From Kiritimatiellales bacterium (lineage in GTDB: Bacteria; Verrucomicrobiota; Kiritimatiellia; Kiritimatiellales; Pontiellaceae), in contig WFRA01000060.1 in the NCBI GenBank assembly GCA_015486775.1, positions 1-5,731 of the forward strand: a stretch of DNA of 5,731 nt, given 5' to 3'. Within the stretch, counting starts at the first letter, position 1, and each line of letters starts with the position of its first letter. Positions 1 to 4,527 of the stretch are shown here, one piece after another. A program made the translations under genes and the position numbers. A model generated the notes under the pieces. That model did not search any database, was not told where the DNA came from, and saw only the letters and a program-made list of their open reading frames with translations.

Positions 1-324
1 GGCCTGCATGGTTGCCGACGATCCATAGACGGGAATGTGGGTTTTCTGCAGGTCGGAAAAGCGGCGCACATCGTCGAACCCGAAAATATGGTCGGCATGC
101 GGATGGGTCAGGAAAACGGCATCGACTCGCCGCACGCCGAAAGCCAGCACCTGCTCGCGGAAATCGGGCGGGGTGTCGAAAACCAGATGCGTCCCGTCCG
201 CCACCACATAGAGGCTGCACCGACGGCGGTGGTTTTTCCGATCATTGGAACGGCAGACGGCGCAATCGCATCCAATCATTGGAACCCCGTGCGAGGTTCC
301 GGTTCCTAGAAAAAGGGCTTTCAT
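1..324 (-). CDS. PhnP-like MBL-fold metal-dependent hydrolase, N-terminal part (runs off the left edge)
   Basis: The minus strand reads open from an ATG at 322-324 to the window edge, giving 108 residues with no stop. The N-terminus GTGTSHGVPMIGC (residues 7-19), Cys19/Cys21/Cys24, and the metal motif THPHADH (73-79) followed by GFDDVRRF (82-89) are typical of the PhnP-like branch of the metallo-beta-lactamase superfamily. In E. coli PhnP, cysteines of this cluster bind a structural zinc, while the HxHxDH residues bind the catalytic metals. PhnP itself is a cyclic phosphodiesterase; members outside phosphonate operons mostly have no known substrate, and nothing here points to phosphonate use. 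The usual DTGPDF stretch reads DTPPDF (50-55). The start lies 16 bp after the stop of the 79-residue gene and lacks a strong Shine-Dalgarno, which suggests translational coupling. The missing C-terminal half would be expected to carry the remaining metal ligands. Two copies of the TTCCAA-N3-TTGGAA palindrome fall inside codons 14-30. Confidence 0.9.
   Translation of the reverse strand, partial: MKALFLGTGTSHGVPMIGCDCAVCRSNDRKNHRRRCSLYVVADGTHLVFDTPPDFREQVLAFGVRRVDAVFLTHPHADHIFGFDDVRRFSDLQKTHIPVYGSSATMQA
236..250. repeat. TTCCAA-N3-TTGGAA palindrome, copy 1
   Basis: The sequence TTCCGATCATTGGAA has one mismatch to the palindrome. It lies inside the MBL-fold hydrolase gene, over codons for SNDRK. 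Confidence 0.55.
270..284. repeat. TTCCAA-N3-TTGGAA palindrome, copy 2
   Basis: The sequence ATCCAATCATTGGAA has one mismatch. It lies 20 bp from copy 1 in the same gene and shares its TCA centre on the plus strand. It overlaps conserved codons VPMIG, so protein constraint may account for part of it. Confidence 0.55.
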
Positions 325-340
325 CGGTTAACTAATCTGC

Positions 341-580
341 TCATTTAACCGATCCAACCAGCCTGGAGAGTTCGTCGGGATCGAGTTCCTCCAGCGAAAG
401 GCCGCGTGATTCGATCTTTTCCTCGATCCGCCGGATCAGCTGCTGGAGATATTCGTGGCTTTCGGCGGAGCCCATGAGCACATCGTGGCGATCACCCTGG
501 GTGATGCGGATATGGCCATCGTCGGCATCGAACCCGACGCCCAGAAGCCGGACAATTTTCCTCTTTTTTCCCGTGCGCAT
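341..580 (-). CDS. Small conserved-looking protein of unknown function (79 aa)
   Basis: I cannot assign a named family. The protein starts with a basic patch (RTGKKRK, residues 2-8) and continues into a probable beta-hairpin segment (IVRLLGVGFDADDGHIRIT, 9-27). It then has HDVLMGSAESHEYL (32-45), and ends in a charged, probably helical tail with a short GLSLEELDPDELSRLV stretch (60-75). The composition and compact fold pattern look like a genuine cytosolic protein; there is no signal peptide or membrane segment. My recollection is that similar small proteins with an LLGVxFD...DGHxRxT...FDxLMGS pattern occur in Verrucomicrobiota and Planctomycetota, but no function is known to me. It lies directly upstream of the MBL-fold hydrolase gene (16 bp gap) and probably shares its transcript. 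Two CATAAT hexamers on the minus strand (615-620 and 625-630) are possible -10 elements without convincing -35 partners. The Shine-Dalgarno is weak (AGG about 11 bases before the ATG at 578-580). Confidence 0.72.
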   Translation of the reverse strand: MRTGKKRKIVRLLGVGFDADDGHIRITQGDRHDVLMGSAESHEYLQQLIRRIEEKIESRGLSLEELDPDELSRLVGSVK

Positions 581-599
581 TTTTTTGGTTGAACCTGCT

Positions 600-618
600 T
601 GATCCGCTCGGCGGATTA
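600..618. repeat. Short perfect hairpin between the 79-aa gene and tRNA-Gln
   Basis: ATCCGC (602-607) and GCGGAT (611-616) pair around a 3-base TCG loop. A G-T wobble and a T-A pair extend the stem to 600-618. No T-tract follows on either strand, so it is not a standard intrinsic terminator. It lies in the leader of the minus-strand operon and just upstream of the plus-strand tRNA. Its role is unknown. Confidence 0.4.
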
Positions 619-642
619 TGAGTAATTATGCGTCCTCATTCC

Positions 643-716
643 TGCCGAATGGTGTAACGGTAGCACAAGCGACTCTGACTCGCTTAGTCTAGGTTCGAAT
701 CCTAGTTCGGCAACCA
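643..716 (+). tRNA. tRNA-Gln (anticodon CTG)
   Basis: The sequence folds as a complete cloverleaf. The acceptor stem is TGCCGAA (643-649) with TTCGGCA (706-712), and the D stem is GTG (652-654) with CAC (664-666). The anticodon stem is AGCGA (668-672) with TCGCT (680-684) around the loop CTCTGAC, which places anticodon CTG at 675-677. The variable region is 4 nt (685-688), and the T stem is CTAGG (689-693) with CCTAG (701-705) around TTCGAAT. The discriminator A at 713 is followed by an encoded CCA (714-716). Anticodon CTG reads CAG, which is glutamine. It stands alone on the strand opposite its neighbours. Upstream, TTGAAC (589-594) and GATTAT (614-619) are 19 bp apart and could be a weak promoter. 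Confidence 0.97.
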
Positions 717-733
717 CTCTCTCCCGCAAAGCC

Positions 734-769
734 GTAGGATGAGGCTCCGCCTCGTCTTCCGTATCCTAC
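734..769. repeat. Dispersed hairpin repeat, copy A (GTAGGATGAGGC type)
   Basis: GTAGGAT (734-740) pairs with ATCCTAC (763-769). Nested inside is GAGGC (741-745) pairing with GCCTC (749-753) across a TCC loop. Positions 734-758 recur almost exactly in inverse orientation at 2354-2377, with one base indel. The element fills most of the 63-bp gap between the tRNA and the 3' end of dnaN. On the dnaN strand the hairpin is followed by GGCTTTGCGG rather than a T-run, so it is not a good intrinsic terminator, although it could slow 3' exonucleases. Confidence 0.7.
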
Positions 770-779
770 TCCCATTCCC

Positions 780-1874
780 TCAGTTCACCCGGATCGGCAT
801 GATTACGTAGAGGAAGGGAACGTTGGACTTGATCACGCCCGGGCTGAGCTCGTCCGAGAGTTCGAGATAGATTTCGTCGCTCTCGAGAAACTTTAGCGGC
901 GCAATCATGAAGGCCGGATTGAAGGCAATGGTGATGTCCTTGCCGGAATACTTCACCGGAATGCTTTCGCGTGCCTCCCCGACTTCCGGCGAGGAGGTAA
1001 GCAGCTCGATGCGGTTTTCGGTGATCTGAACTTGAACTGACGCGGCTTGGTCGTCGAGCATCAGCGAAACGCGGCGCACGGCACTCTGCAAGGTGTCGCG
1101 GTCGATCGCGATGCGCTCCTCGCACTGCGAAGGGATCACCTGGCGATAGTTGGGATAGGTTCCGTCGATCAACTTGGAGATGATGAAGATGCTACCAAAC
1201 TCGAATGCCACCTGCGTGGCAGAGGTTTTGATCCGCACCTCCCCTTCGTCCTCCAGCGTCTTGATCAGCTCGTTCACGGTCTTGGTCGGCACCACGATGT
1301 CCAGCTCGGCCTCGGCCGGAATCTCGATCTCCTGCTCCACCAGGGCCAGACGGCGGCCATCGGTGCAGACCACGGTCAGCTTGCCGTCGCGGAATGCCAT
1401 CAGCGAACCGTTGAGAATCGCTCGCGATTCATCCGTGGAGGCGGCATAGGAGGTTTTCTGGAGCAGATCCTTCAAGGCACCCTGCTCGAGCTCGTAGGAG
1501 AAACTCTCCTCAAACGAGGGCATGGGCGGAAAATCAACCTCGGAGAGCCCTTCGAGCTTGAAGAAGGCGGAACCGGACGAAATCTCGGCCACGTTGTTTT
1601 CATCCACGCTAATATCGACTTGGTGGCTCGGGAGGTCGCGGCAGATGCTGAAGAACCTCCGGGCGGGCAAGGTGGTGGCACCGCTCTCGGAAACATCGGC
1701 CTCCAGACTGGTACGCACGCTTACCTCCTGGTCGGTGGTGGTCAGCGTCAGCTTTCCGTTGTCCGCTCCGAGCAGCACGTTCGAAAGAATCGGCAACGTG
1801 GTGCGCTGGCCTACGATAGATTGCACCTTTTGCAGTGCTTCTAGGATCGGATCCTTCTCGATGCTGAACTTCAT
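780..1874 (-). CDS. dnaN: DNA polymerase III subunit beta (sliding clamp)
   Basis: This is the ring-shaped dimeric clamp that tethers the replicative DNA polymerase to DNA and serves as a platform for repair and mismatch factors. The 364 residues match the normal family length (about 366 in E. coli) and cover all three clamp domains. Landmarks include MKFSIEKDPILEAL at the N-terminus, LPILSNVLL around residue 28, TDESRAILNG before the second domain's TDGRRLALV, the hallmark KLIDGTYPNYRQVIP near residue 236, FNPAFM, and the C-terminal MPIRV that contributes to the partner-binding pocket. The start is taken as the ATG at 1872-1874 because AGGAGG lies 7 bp upstream. An in-frame TTG two codons earlier would be only 1 bp from that site. 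Upstream, minus-strand TATAAA (1907-1912) and TATACT (1896-1901) are possible -10 elements, but no clear -35 is visible. dnaA is not adjacent in this window. Confidence 0.97.
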   Translation of the reverse strand: MKFSIEKDPILEALQKVQSIVGQRTTLPILSNVLLGADNGKLTLTTTDQEVSVRTSLEADVSESGATTLPARRFFSICRDLPSHQVDISVDENNVAEISSGSAFFKLEGLSEVDFPPMPSFEESFSYELEQGALKDLLQKTSYAASTDESRAILNGSLMAFRDGKLTVVCTDGRRLALVEQEIEIPAEAELDIVVPTKTVNELIKTLEDEGEVRIKTSATQVAFEFGSIFIISKLIDGTYPNYRQVIPSQCEERIAIDRDTLQSAVRRVSLMLDDQAASVQVQITENRIELLTSSPEVGEARESIPVKYSGKDITIAFNPAFMIAPLKFLESDEIYLELSDELSPGVIKSNVPFLYVIMPIRVN

Positions 1875-1881
1875 TAACAAG

Positions 1882-1887
1882 CCTCCT
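1882..1887 (-). promoter_or_regulatory. dnaN ribosome binding site
   Basis: The minus strand reads AGGAGG here, a perfect anti-16S match 7 bases before the ATG at 1874. It decides the start in favour of this ATG over the TTG at 1880. Confidence 0.9.
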
Positions 1888-2150
1888 ATTGTATTAGTAT
1901 ACTCTATTTATAAAATCACTATTATTAGTGGTCTGTCGACAACTGCCACAGACCCTACTTTATTCCCGCAACCCCGTCACCTGCAAAAGGTTGAAAACGT
2001 CAATAAACCTGTCGATAAGCTGGGCATGGATCAGCTCTCCTGTTCACAACCCTAAGTTATTGAATCCATCACCAGAAACTCCACAGCTTATCCCACATTC
2101 ATCAACAGCCTCTGGCTGGATCTCTATGGCGATATTGTGAAAATCTCATG
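1888..2150. other. Gene-free AT-rich region upstream of dnaN; weak replication-origin candidate
   Basis: No credible gene is present. The first 44 bp (1888-1931) are strongly AT-rich and could be an unwinding element. Beyond them are degenerate words resembling the DnaA box TTATNCACA: TGTCGATAA at 2010-2018 (one mismatch on the minus strand), CTGTTCACA at 2040-2048 (two mismatches), TTATCCCACA at 2088-2097 (a box with one extra base) and TCATCAACA at 2099-2107 (two mismatches). dnaN and amt are transcribed away from this region on both sides. dnaN is often origin-linked in bacteria. No perfect DnaA box is present and no dnaA gene is visible, so this could equally be the dnaN promoter region. 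Confidence 0.3.
1930..1954. repeat. Interrupted dyad upstream of dnaN, possible operator
   Basis: GGTCTGT (1930-1936) and ACAGACC (1948-1954) form a perfect 7-bp inverted repeat with an 11-bp spacer. The left arm overlaps an 8-bp palindrome TGTCGACA (1934-1941). It lies 56 bp upstream of the dnaN start, beyond the AT-rich block. A second small dyad, CACTA-TTAT-TAGTG (1917-1930), abuts it. Spacing of 11 between CTGT and ACAG does not fit the enteric LexA box, which has 8. Confidence 0.45.
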
Positions 2151-2261
2151 CATGGAAACCATTATTCCACTCCTGCCCCATTCTTCAAGCCAATAGGCAG
2201 ATCATTGTGGTTTTTTGTGACGCCCGCGATTCACACCGCCTGCTTCGCCCCAAATCGTATC

Positions 2262-2278
2262 GCAGGCATCCTGCCTGC
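2262..2278. repeat. Hairpin GCAGGCA-TCC-TGCCTGC
   Basis: A perfect 7-bp stem surrounds a TCC loop. It is followed by TTCGTCT. Stem, TCC loop and following CGTCT resemble copy A at 741-757 (GAGGC-TCC-GCCTC then GTCTT), so this is probably a divergent relative of the same element. No T-tract follows. Confidence 0.55.
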
Positions 2279-2331
2279 TTCGTCTCGGGTAGCCGCAAGA
2301 GAGCACATGGAAGCGCAAAGAAGGTTGAGCT

Positions 2332-2365
2332 CCGCCTCGACTTTGTGTGGTTCAAGACGAGGCGG
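2332..2365. repeat. 12-bp inverted repeat overlapping dispersed repeat copy B
   Basis: CCGCCTCGACTT (2332-2343) and AAGACGAGGCGG (2354-2365) pair with one mismatch around a 10-base loop. The right arm is the start of copy B of the dispersed repeat, so the left arm may be a third, inverted partial copy (the two GCCTCG cores face each other). Confidence 0.6.
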
Positions 2366-2377
2366 GCCTCATCCTAC
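2354..2377 (-). repeat. Dispersed hairpin repeat, copy B (GTAGGATGAGGC type)
   Basis: Read on the minus strand, these 24 bases match 734-758 on the plus strand except for a one-base indel in the central loop. Its own small hairpin is GAGGC (2359-2363) with GCCTC (2366-2370). A match of this length about 1.6 kb away in unrelated intergenic DNA indicates a dispersed element. Confidence 0.7.
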
Positions 2378-2542
2378 GAGCGCAAATTTCATATTGGCCG
2401 CAAAGGAGCGAAGGGAACCGCATTCCGTGGCTTTCCGCTTCCTTTTTCTGCCTCTTCTTGCCGTGTGTTCCGTGGTTGAAAAATGACGCGGATACAACTT
2501 TCGTGGGTAAACGCCGATAACGATATACAATAATGGACTATT

Positions 2543-2571
2543 TTAGAATATAAATACAAATATGTTACAAT
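2543..2571 (+). promoter_or_regulatory. Possible sigma-70-type promoter (extended -10) upstream of amt
   Basis: TACAAT (2566-2571) is preceded by TGT (2563-2565), giving an extended -10 motif in a very AT-rich block (about 2518-2577). The -35 position (TTAGAA, 2543-2548, spacer 17) is poor. It could give basal amt expression with a long leader, alongside the sigma-54 promoter downstream. Confidence 0.3.
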
Positions 2572-2584
2572 ATGGGGATCACAT

Positions 2585-2599
2585 TTCCAAGCATTGGAT
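2585..2599. repeat. TTCCAA-N3-TTGGAA palindrome, copy 3
   Basis: The sequence TTCCAAGCATTGGAT has one mismatch. It is intergenic, centred about 81 bp upstream of the predicted sigma-54 start site of amt. Confidence 0.6.
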
Positions 2600-2646
2600 G
2601 ATGTTACCTTTTTGGACGCAGCGGGTTGTGGTTCTTTAACCGGCGA

Positions 2647-2662
2647 TGGCACACCTTTTGCA
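2647..2662 (+). promoter_or_regulatory. Sigma-54 (RpoN) -24/-12 promoter of amt-glnK
   Basis: TGGCACACCTTTTGCA matches the sigma-54 consensus TGGCAC-N5-TTGCA exactly at the key positions. The GG (2648-2649) and GC (2660-2661) are 12 bp apart, as required. Transcription would start near 2673, leaving a leader of about 57 nt before the amt ATG. Sigma-54 promoters driving amt/glnK under nitrogen limitation through an NtrC-type activator are well established in proteobacteria. I found no clear NtrC site (TGCACC-N5-GGTGCA type) in the upstream 150 bp. Confidence 0.8.
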
Positions 2663-2674
2663 AAGGGGGGTTCA

Positions 2675-2689
2675 TTCCAACCGTTGGAG
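2675..2689. repeat. TTCCAA-N3-TTGGAA palindrome, copy 4
   Basis: The sequence TTCCAACCGTTGGAG has one mismatch. It lies at the very start of the predicted amt leader, just after the sigma-54 start site. Confidence 0.6.
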
Positions 2690-2713
2690 GTTTGGAGTTT
2701 TTTGCCGTAAACC

Positions 2714-2720
2714 AAAGGAG
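2714..2720 (+). promoter_or_regulatory. amt ribosome binding site
   Basis: AAAGGAG lies 9 bases before the ATG at 2730. It fixes the start there rather than at the in-frame ATG at 2646, which overlaps the sigma-54 promoter and has no Shine-Dalgarno. Confidence 0.85.
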
Positions 2721-2729
2721 AGAATACCC

Positions 2730-4052
2730 ATGAAGATTGCAAAGAAAATACCTGCGCTGCTGTTCGCGCTCGGAGCCATCGCTTGGCCGATGGCGACGCA
2801 GGCGGAAGAGGTTCCCGCCGTGTCGGCGGCGGACGTCATGTTCACCGTAAACAACACCTGGATGATGGTTTCGATCTTCCTGGTGTTCATCATGCACCTG
2901 GGTTTCGCCATGGTGGAGACCGGCCTGACCCGCGCCAAGAACACGGTAAACATTCTGTTTAAGAATACCGCGATTGTGGCGATCGGGCTGCTGACCTACA
3001 CGCTGATCGGCTTCAACCTGATGTATCCGGGCGACCATTGGATCATCAAGGGCTTCCTCGGTCTCAGCGGTCTGGGGATCGGAACTGATGCCGCCGGCCT
3101 GACCAGCGCCTACAATGCCGGCTACACCTACTGGACAGACTTTCTCTTCCAGGGAATGTTCGCCGCAACGGCCGCGACGATTGTTTCCGGCGCGGTGGCC
3201 GAGCGCGTCAAGCTCGGCCCGTTCCTGGTCTTCTGTACGCTCTACGTGGCGCTGGTCTACCCGTTCGTCGGCTCCTGGGTCTGGGGCGGTGGCTGGTTGG
3301 CCGAGAAAAACTTCCACGACTTTGCCGGCTCCACGCTGGTTCACTCGGTCGGCGGATGGGGCGCCTTGGCGGGCATCATCGTGATCGGCCCGCGCCTCGG
3401 GAAATATGTCAACGGGCAGGTCAAGGGTATCATGGGCCACAACATGCCGCTGCTGACGATCGGCGCCTTCCTGCTGTGGCTTGGCTGGTTCGGCTTCAAC
3501 GGCGGCTCCGTGCTTTCCGCCGACCCGGGCGCCGTATCCTACGTGCTCGTCACCACCTGCCTGGCCGCGGCCGCCGGCATCATCGGTTCGATGACCGCTT
3601 CCTGGATCATCCAGAAGCAGCCTGACCTCACCATGGTGCTCAACGGCTGCTTGGCCGGTCTCGTCGGCATTACCGCCGGGGCAGATGTGGTCTCCGTGAA
3701 AGCGGCGATCATCATTGGCCTGGTCTGCGGCGCGATCGCGGTGGTTTCCGTCATGGCCTTCGACCGCGCAAAACTCGACGACCCCGTCGGCGCAACGACC
3801 GTCCACCTGGTTTGCGGTATTCTCGGCACCCTGTTTGTGGGCATCTTCAGTGCGGAATTCAGCTTCGTGACCCAGCTCCTCGGCGTTCTTGCCTACGGTG
3901 CGGTCTGCTTCCCCGCCGCCCTGCTGATCTTCTTCGCCCTAAAGAAAACTGTCGGCATCCGCGTGAGCAAGGAAGAGGAGCTCAAAGGACTCGACCTTGG
4001 CGAACACGGCCAGGAGGCGTACCATGGATTCCAGTTCTTCACCAACGTCTAA
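2730..4052 (+). CDS. amt: Ammonium transporter (Amt/AmtB family)
   Basis: The product is a 440-residue inner-membrane channel that takes up ammonium when nitrogen is scarce, normally as a trimer. A signal peptide is evident: MKIAKK, a hydrophobic core, and a likely cleavage after ATQA (residue 25). About eleven hydrophobic segments follow, the usual mature topology. Family signatures are AMVETGLTRAKN (60-71), FQGMFAATAATIVSGAVAER (139-159 region), HDFAGSTLVHSVGG (196-209), GFNGGS (255-260), and DDPVGATTVHLVCG (350-363). His205 and His359 correspond to the twin pore histidines of E. coli AmtB, and Asp198 to its conserved pore aspartate. The C-terminal tail RVSKEEELKGLDLGEHGQEAY (411-431) is the conserved cytoplasmic segment needed for PII control. 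glnK follows after 18 bp, so the two are co-transcribed, most likely from the sigma-54 promoter upstream. Confidence 0.97.
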   Translation: MKIAKKIPALLFALGAIAWPMATQAEEVPAVSAADVMFTVNNTWMMVSIFLVFIMHLGFAMVETGLTRAKNTVNILFKNTAIVAIGLLTYTLIGFNLMYPGDHWIIKGFLGLSGLGIGTDAAGLTSAYNAGYTYWTDFLFQGMFAATAATIVSGAVAERVKLGPFLVFCTLYVALVYPFVGSWVWGGGWLAEKNFHDFAGSTLVHSVGGWGALAGIIVIGPRLGKYVNGQVKGIMGHNMPLLTIGAFLLWLGWFGFNGGSVLSADPGAVSYVLVTTCLAAAAGIIGSMTASWIIQKQPDLTMVLNGCLAGLVGITAGADVVSVKAAIIIGLVCGAIAVVSVMAFDRAKLDDPVGATTVHLVCGILGTLFVGIFSAEFSFVTQLLGVLAYGAVCFPAALLIFFALKKTVGIRVSKEEELKGLDLGEHGQEAYHGFQFFTNV

Positions 4053-4056
4053 CCCG

Positions 4057-4063
4057 AAAGGAG
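4057..4063 (+). promoter_or_regulatory. glnK ribosome binding site
   Basis: AAAGGAG lies 7 bases before the ATG at 4071, inside the short amt-glnK gap. It gives the PII gene its own strong initiation site. Confidence 0.85.
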
Positions 4064-4070
4064 CCAAATC

Positions 4071-4412
4071 ATGAAACTGATCATTGCATACATCCAGCCC
4101 GAAGCGCTCAACGAGGTGAAGCAGTCGCTCTACGACGCTGAGGTCTACAAAATGTCCATCACCAACGCCATGGGCTGCGGCCAGCAGAAGGGCTACCACG
4201 AGACCTACCGCGGCGCGGACATCGAAGTGAACCTGCTCAAGAAGGTCCGCATGGAGATCGCCGTGAACGACGAGTTTACCGACTCCACGGTCGAGGCTAT
4301 CGTCAAAGGGGCGCGCAGCGGCAACATCGGCGACGGAAAGATCTTCGTCCTCGACCTGCCGGAGTGCATCCGCATCCGCACCGGCGAACGGGGGCACGAC
4401 GCCGTCGGCTGA
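4071..4412 (+). CDS. glnK: P-II family nitrogen regulatory protein (GlnK-type), lacking Tyr51
   Basis: This 113-residue PII signal protein is full length (112 in E. coli). PII trimers sense ATP/ADP and 2-oxoglutarate, and the amt-linked members bind the ammonium channel and close it. Visible effector residues are Gly37, Gln39, Lys40 and Gly41 (GQQKG), Lys58, the GDGK loop (87-90) and Arg101/Arg103 (RIRTGE). T-loop Tyr46 and Arg47 are kept; Arg47 is the residue that enters the channel exit in the E. coli AmtB-GlnK complex. Position 51, the tyrosine uridylylated by GlnD in enterics, is isoleucine (YRGADIEV, 46-53), and position 49 is alanine, not the serine phosphorylated in cyanobacteria. Control is therefore probably by ligand binding alone, or by an unknown modification. 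The symbol glnK is chosen from the amt linkage; glnB would be equally valid by sequence. Confidence 0.95.
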   Translation: MKLIIAYIQPEALNEVKQSLYDAEVYKMSITNAMGCGQQKGYHETYRGADIEVNLLKKVRMEIAVNDEFTDSTVEAIVKGARSGNIGDGKIFVLDLPECIRIRTGERGHDAVG

Positions 4413-4435
4413 CCCGCAATCTCTCCCCCACCCCA

Positions 4436-4476
4436 GGGGCGCTCCGGCATCTTGTATGCCGGGGTGCCCCTTTTTT
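4436..4476 (+). terminator. Intrinsic terminator of the amt-glnK operon
   Basis: A 15-bp stem (4436-4450 with 4456-4470) is fully paired apart from two G-U wobbles. It closes a 5-base CTTGT loop and is followed directly by six Ts (4471-4476). It begins 24 bp after the glnK stop codon. This separates the nitrogen operon from the regulator gene downstream. Confidence 0.95.
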
Positions 4477-4527
4477 GCGCCTCGACAGCGCCCGCCTGTT
4501 TGAATAGCTTTCCCGGACGGAGCGATT

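Larger units (their letters stand above)
2200..2486. other. Repeat-rich noncoding stretch between dnaN and amt
   Basis: Two overlapping plus-strand frames stay open here, but their translations are arginine- and serine-rich without recognisable domains, and neither has a ribosome binding site, so I treat the stretch as noncoding. It holds at least three hairpin-forming motifs, listed separately. It also has two copies of CGCAAAG (2314-2320, 2400-2406) and two of TTCCGTGG (2427-2434, 2468-2475). The look is of accumulated, decayed dispersed repeats rather than a gene remnant. Confidence 0.5.

Noticed and set aside
1047..1844. A 265-residue open frame on the plus strand opposite dnaN
   Set aside because: Its composition is biased (Gly, His, Leu, Arg) and it mirrors dnaN codons. 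dnaN is unmistakable on the other strand.
1875..1880. TTG at 1878-1880 as the dnaN start, adding two residues
   Set aside because: It would sit 1 bp from AGGAGG, too close for initiation; the ATG at 1872-1874 has ideal spacing and gives the canonical MKF N-terminus.
1933..1951. A LexA (SOS) box upstream of dnaN
   Set aside because: CTGT and ACAG are separated by 11 bases rather than the 8 of the enteric LexA site, and the spacer is not AT-rich.
2148..2486. Plus-strand frames of 112 and 90 residues in the dnaN-amt gap
   Set aside because: They run through hairpin repeats, lack Shine-Dalgarno sequences and give low-information Arg/Ser-rich proteins.
2500..2646. NtrC binding sites upstream of the amt promoter
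   Set aside because: No match to the TGCACC-N5-GGTGCA pattern could be found by eye; only the general palindrome at 2585-2599 is present.
2604..3806. A 400-residue open frame on the minus strand opposite amt
   Set aside because: It is rich in Asp, Gly, His and Arg without domains, has no ribosome binding site, and lies over the fully conserved amt gene. It is the usual antisense shadow of a GC-rich gene.
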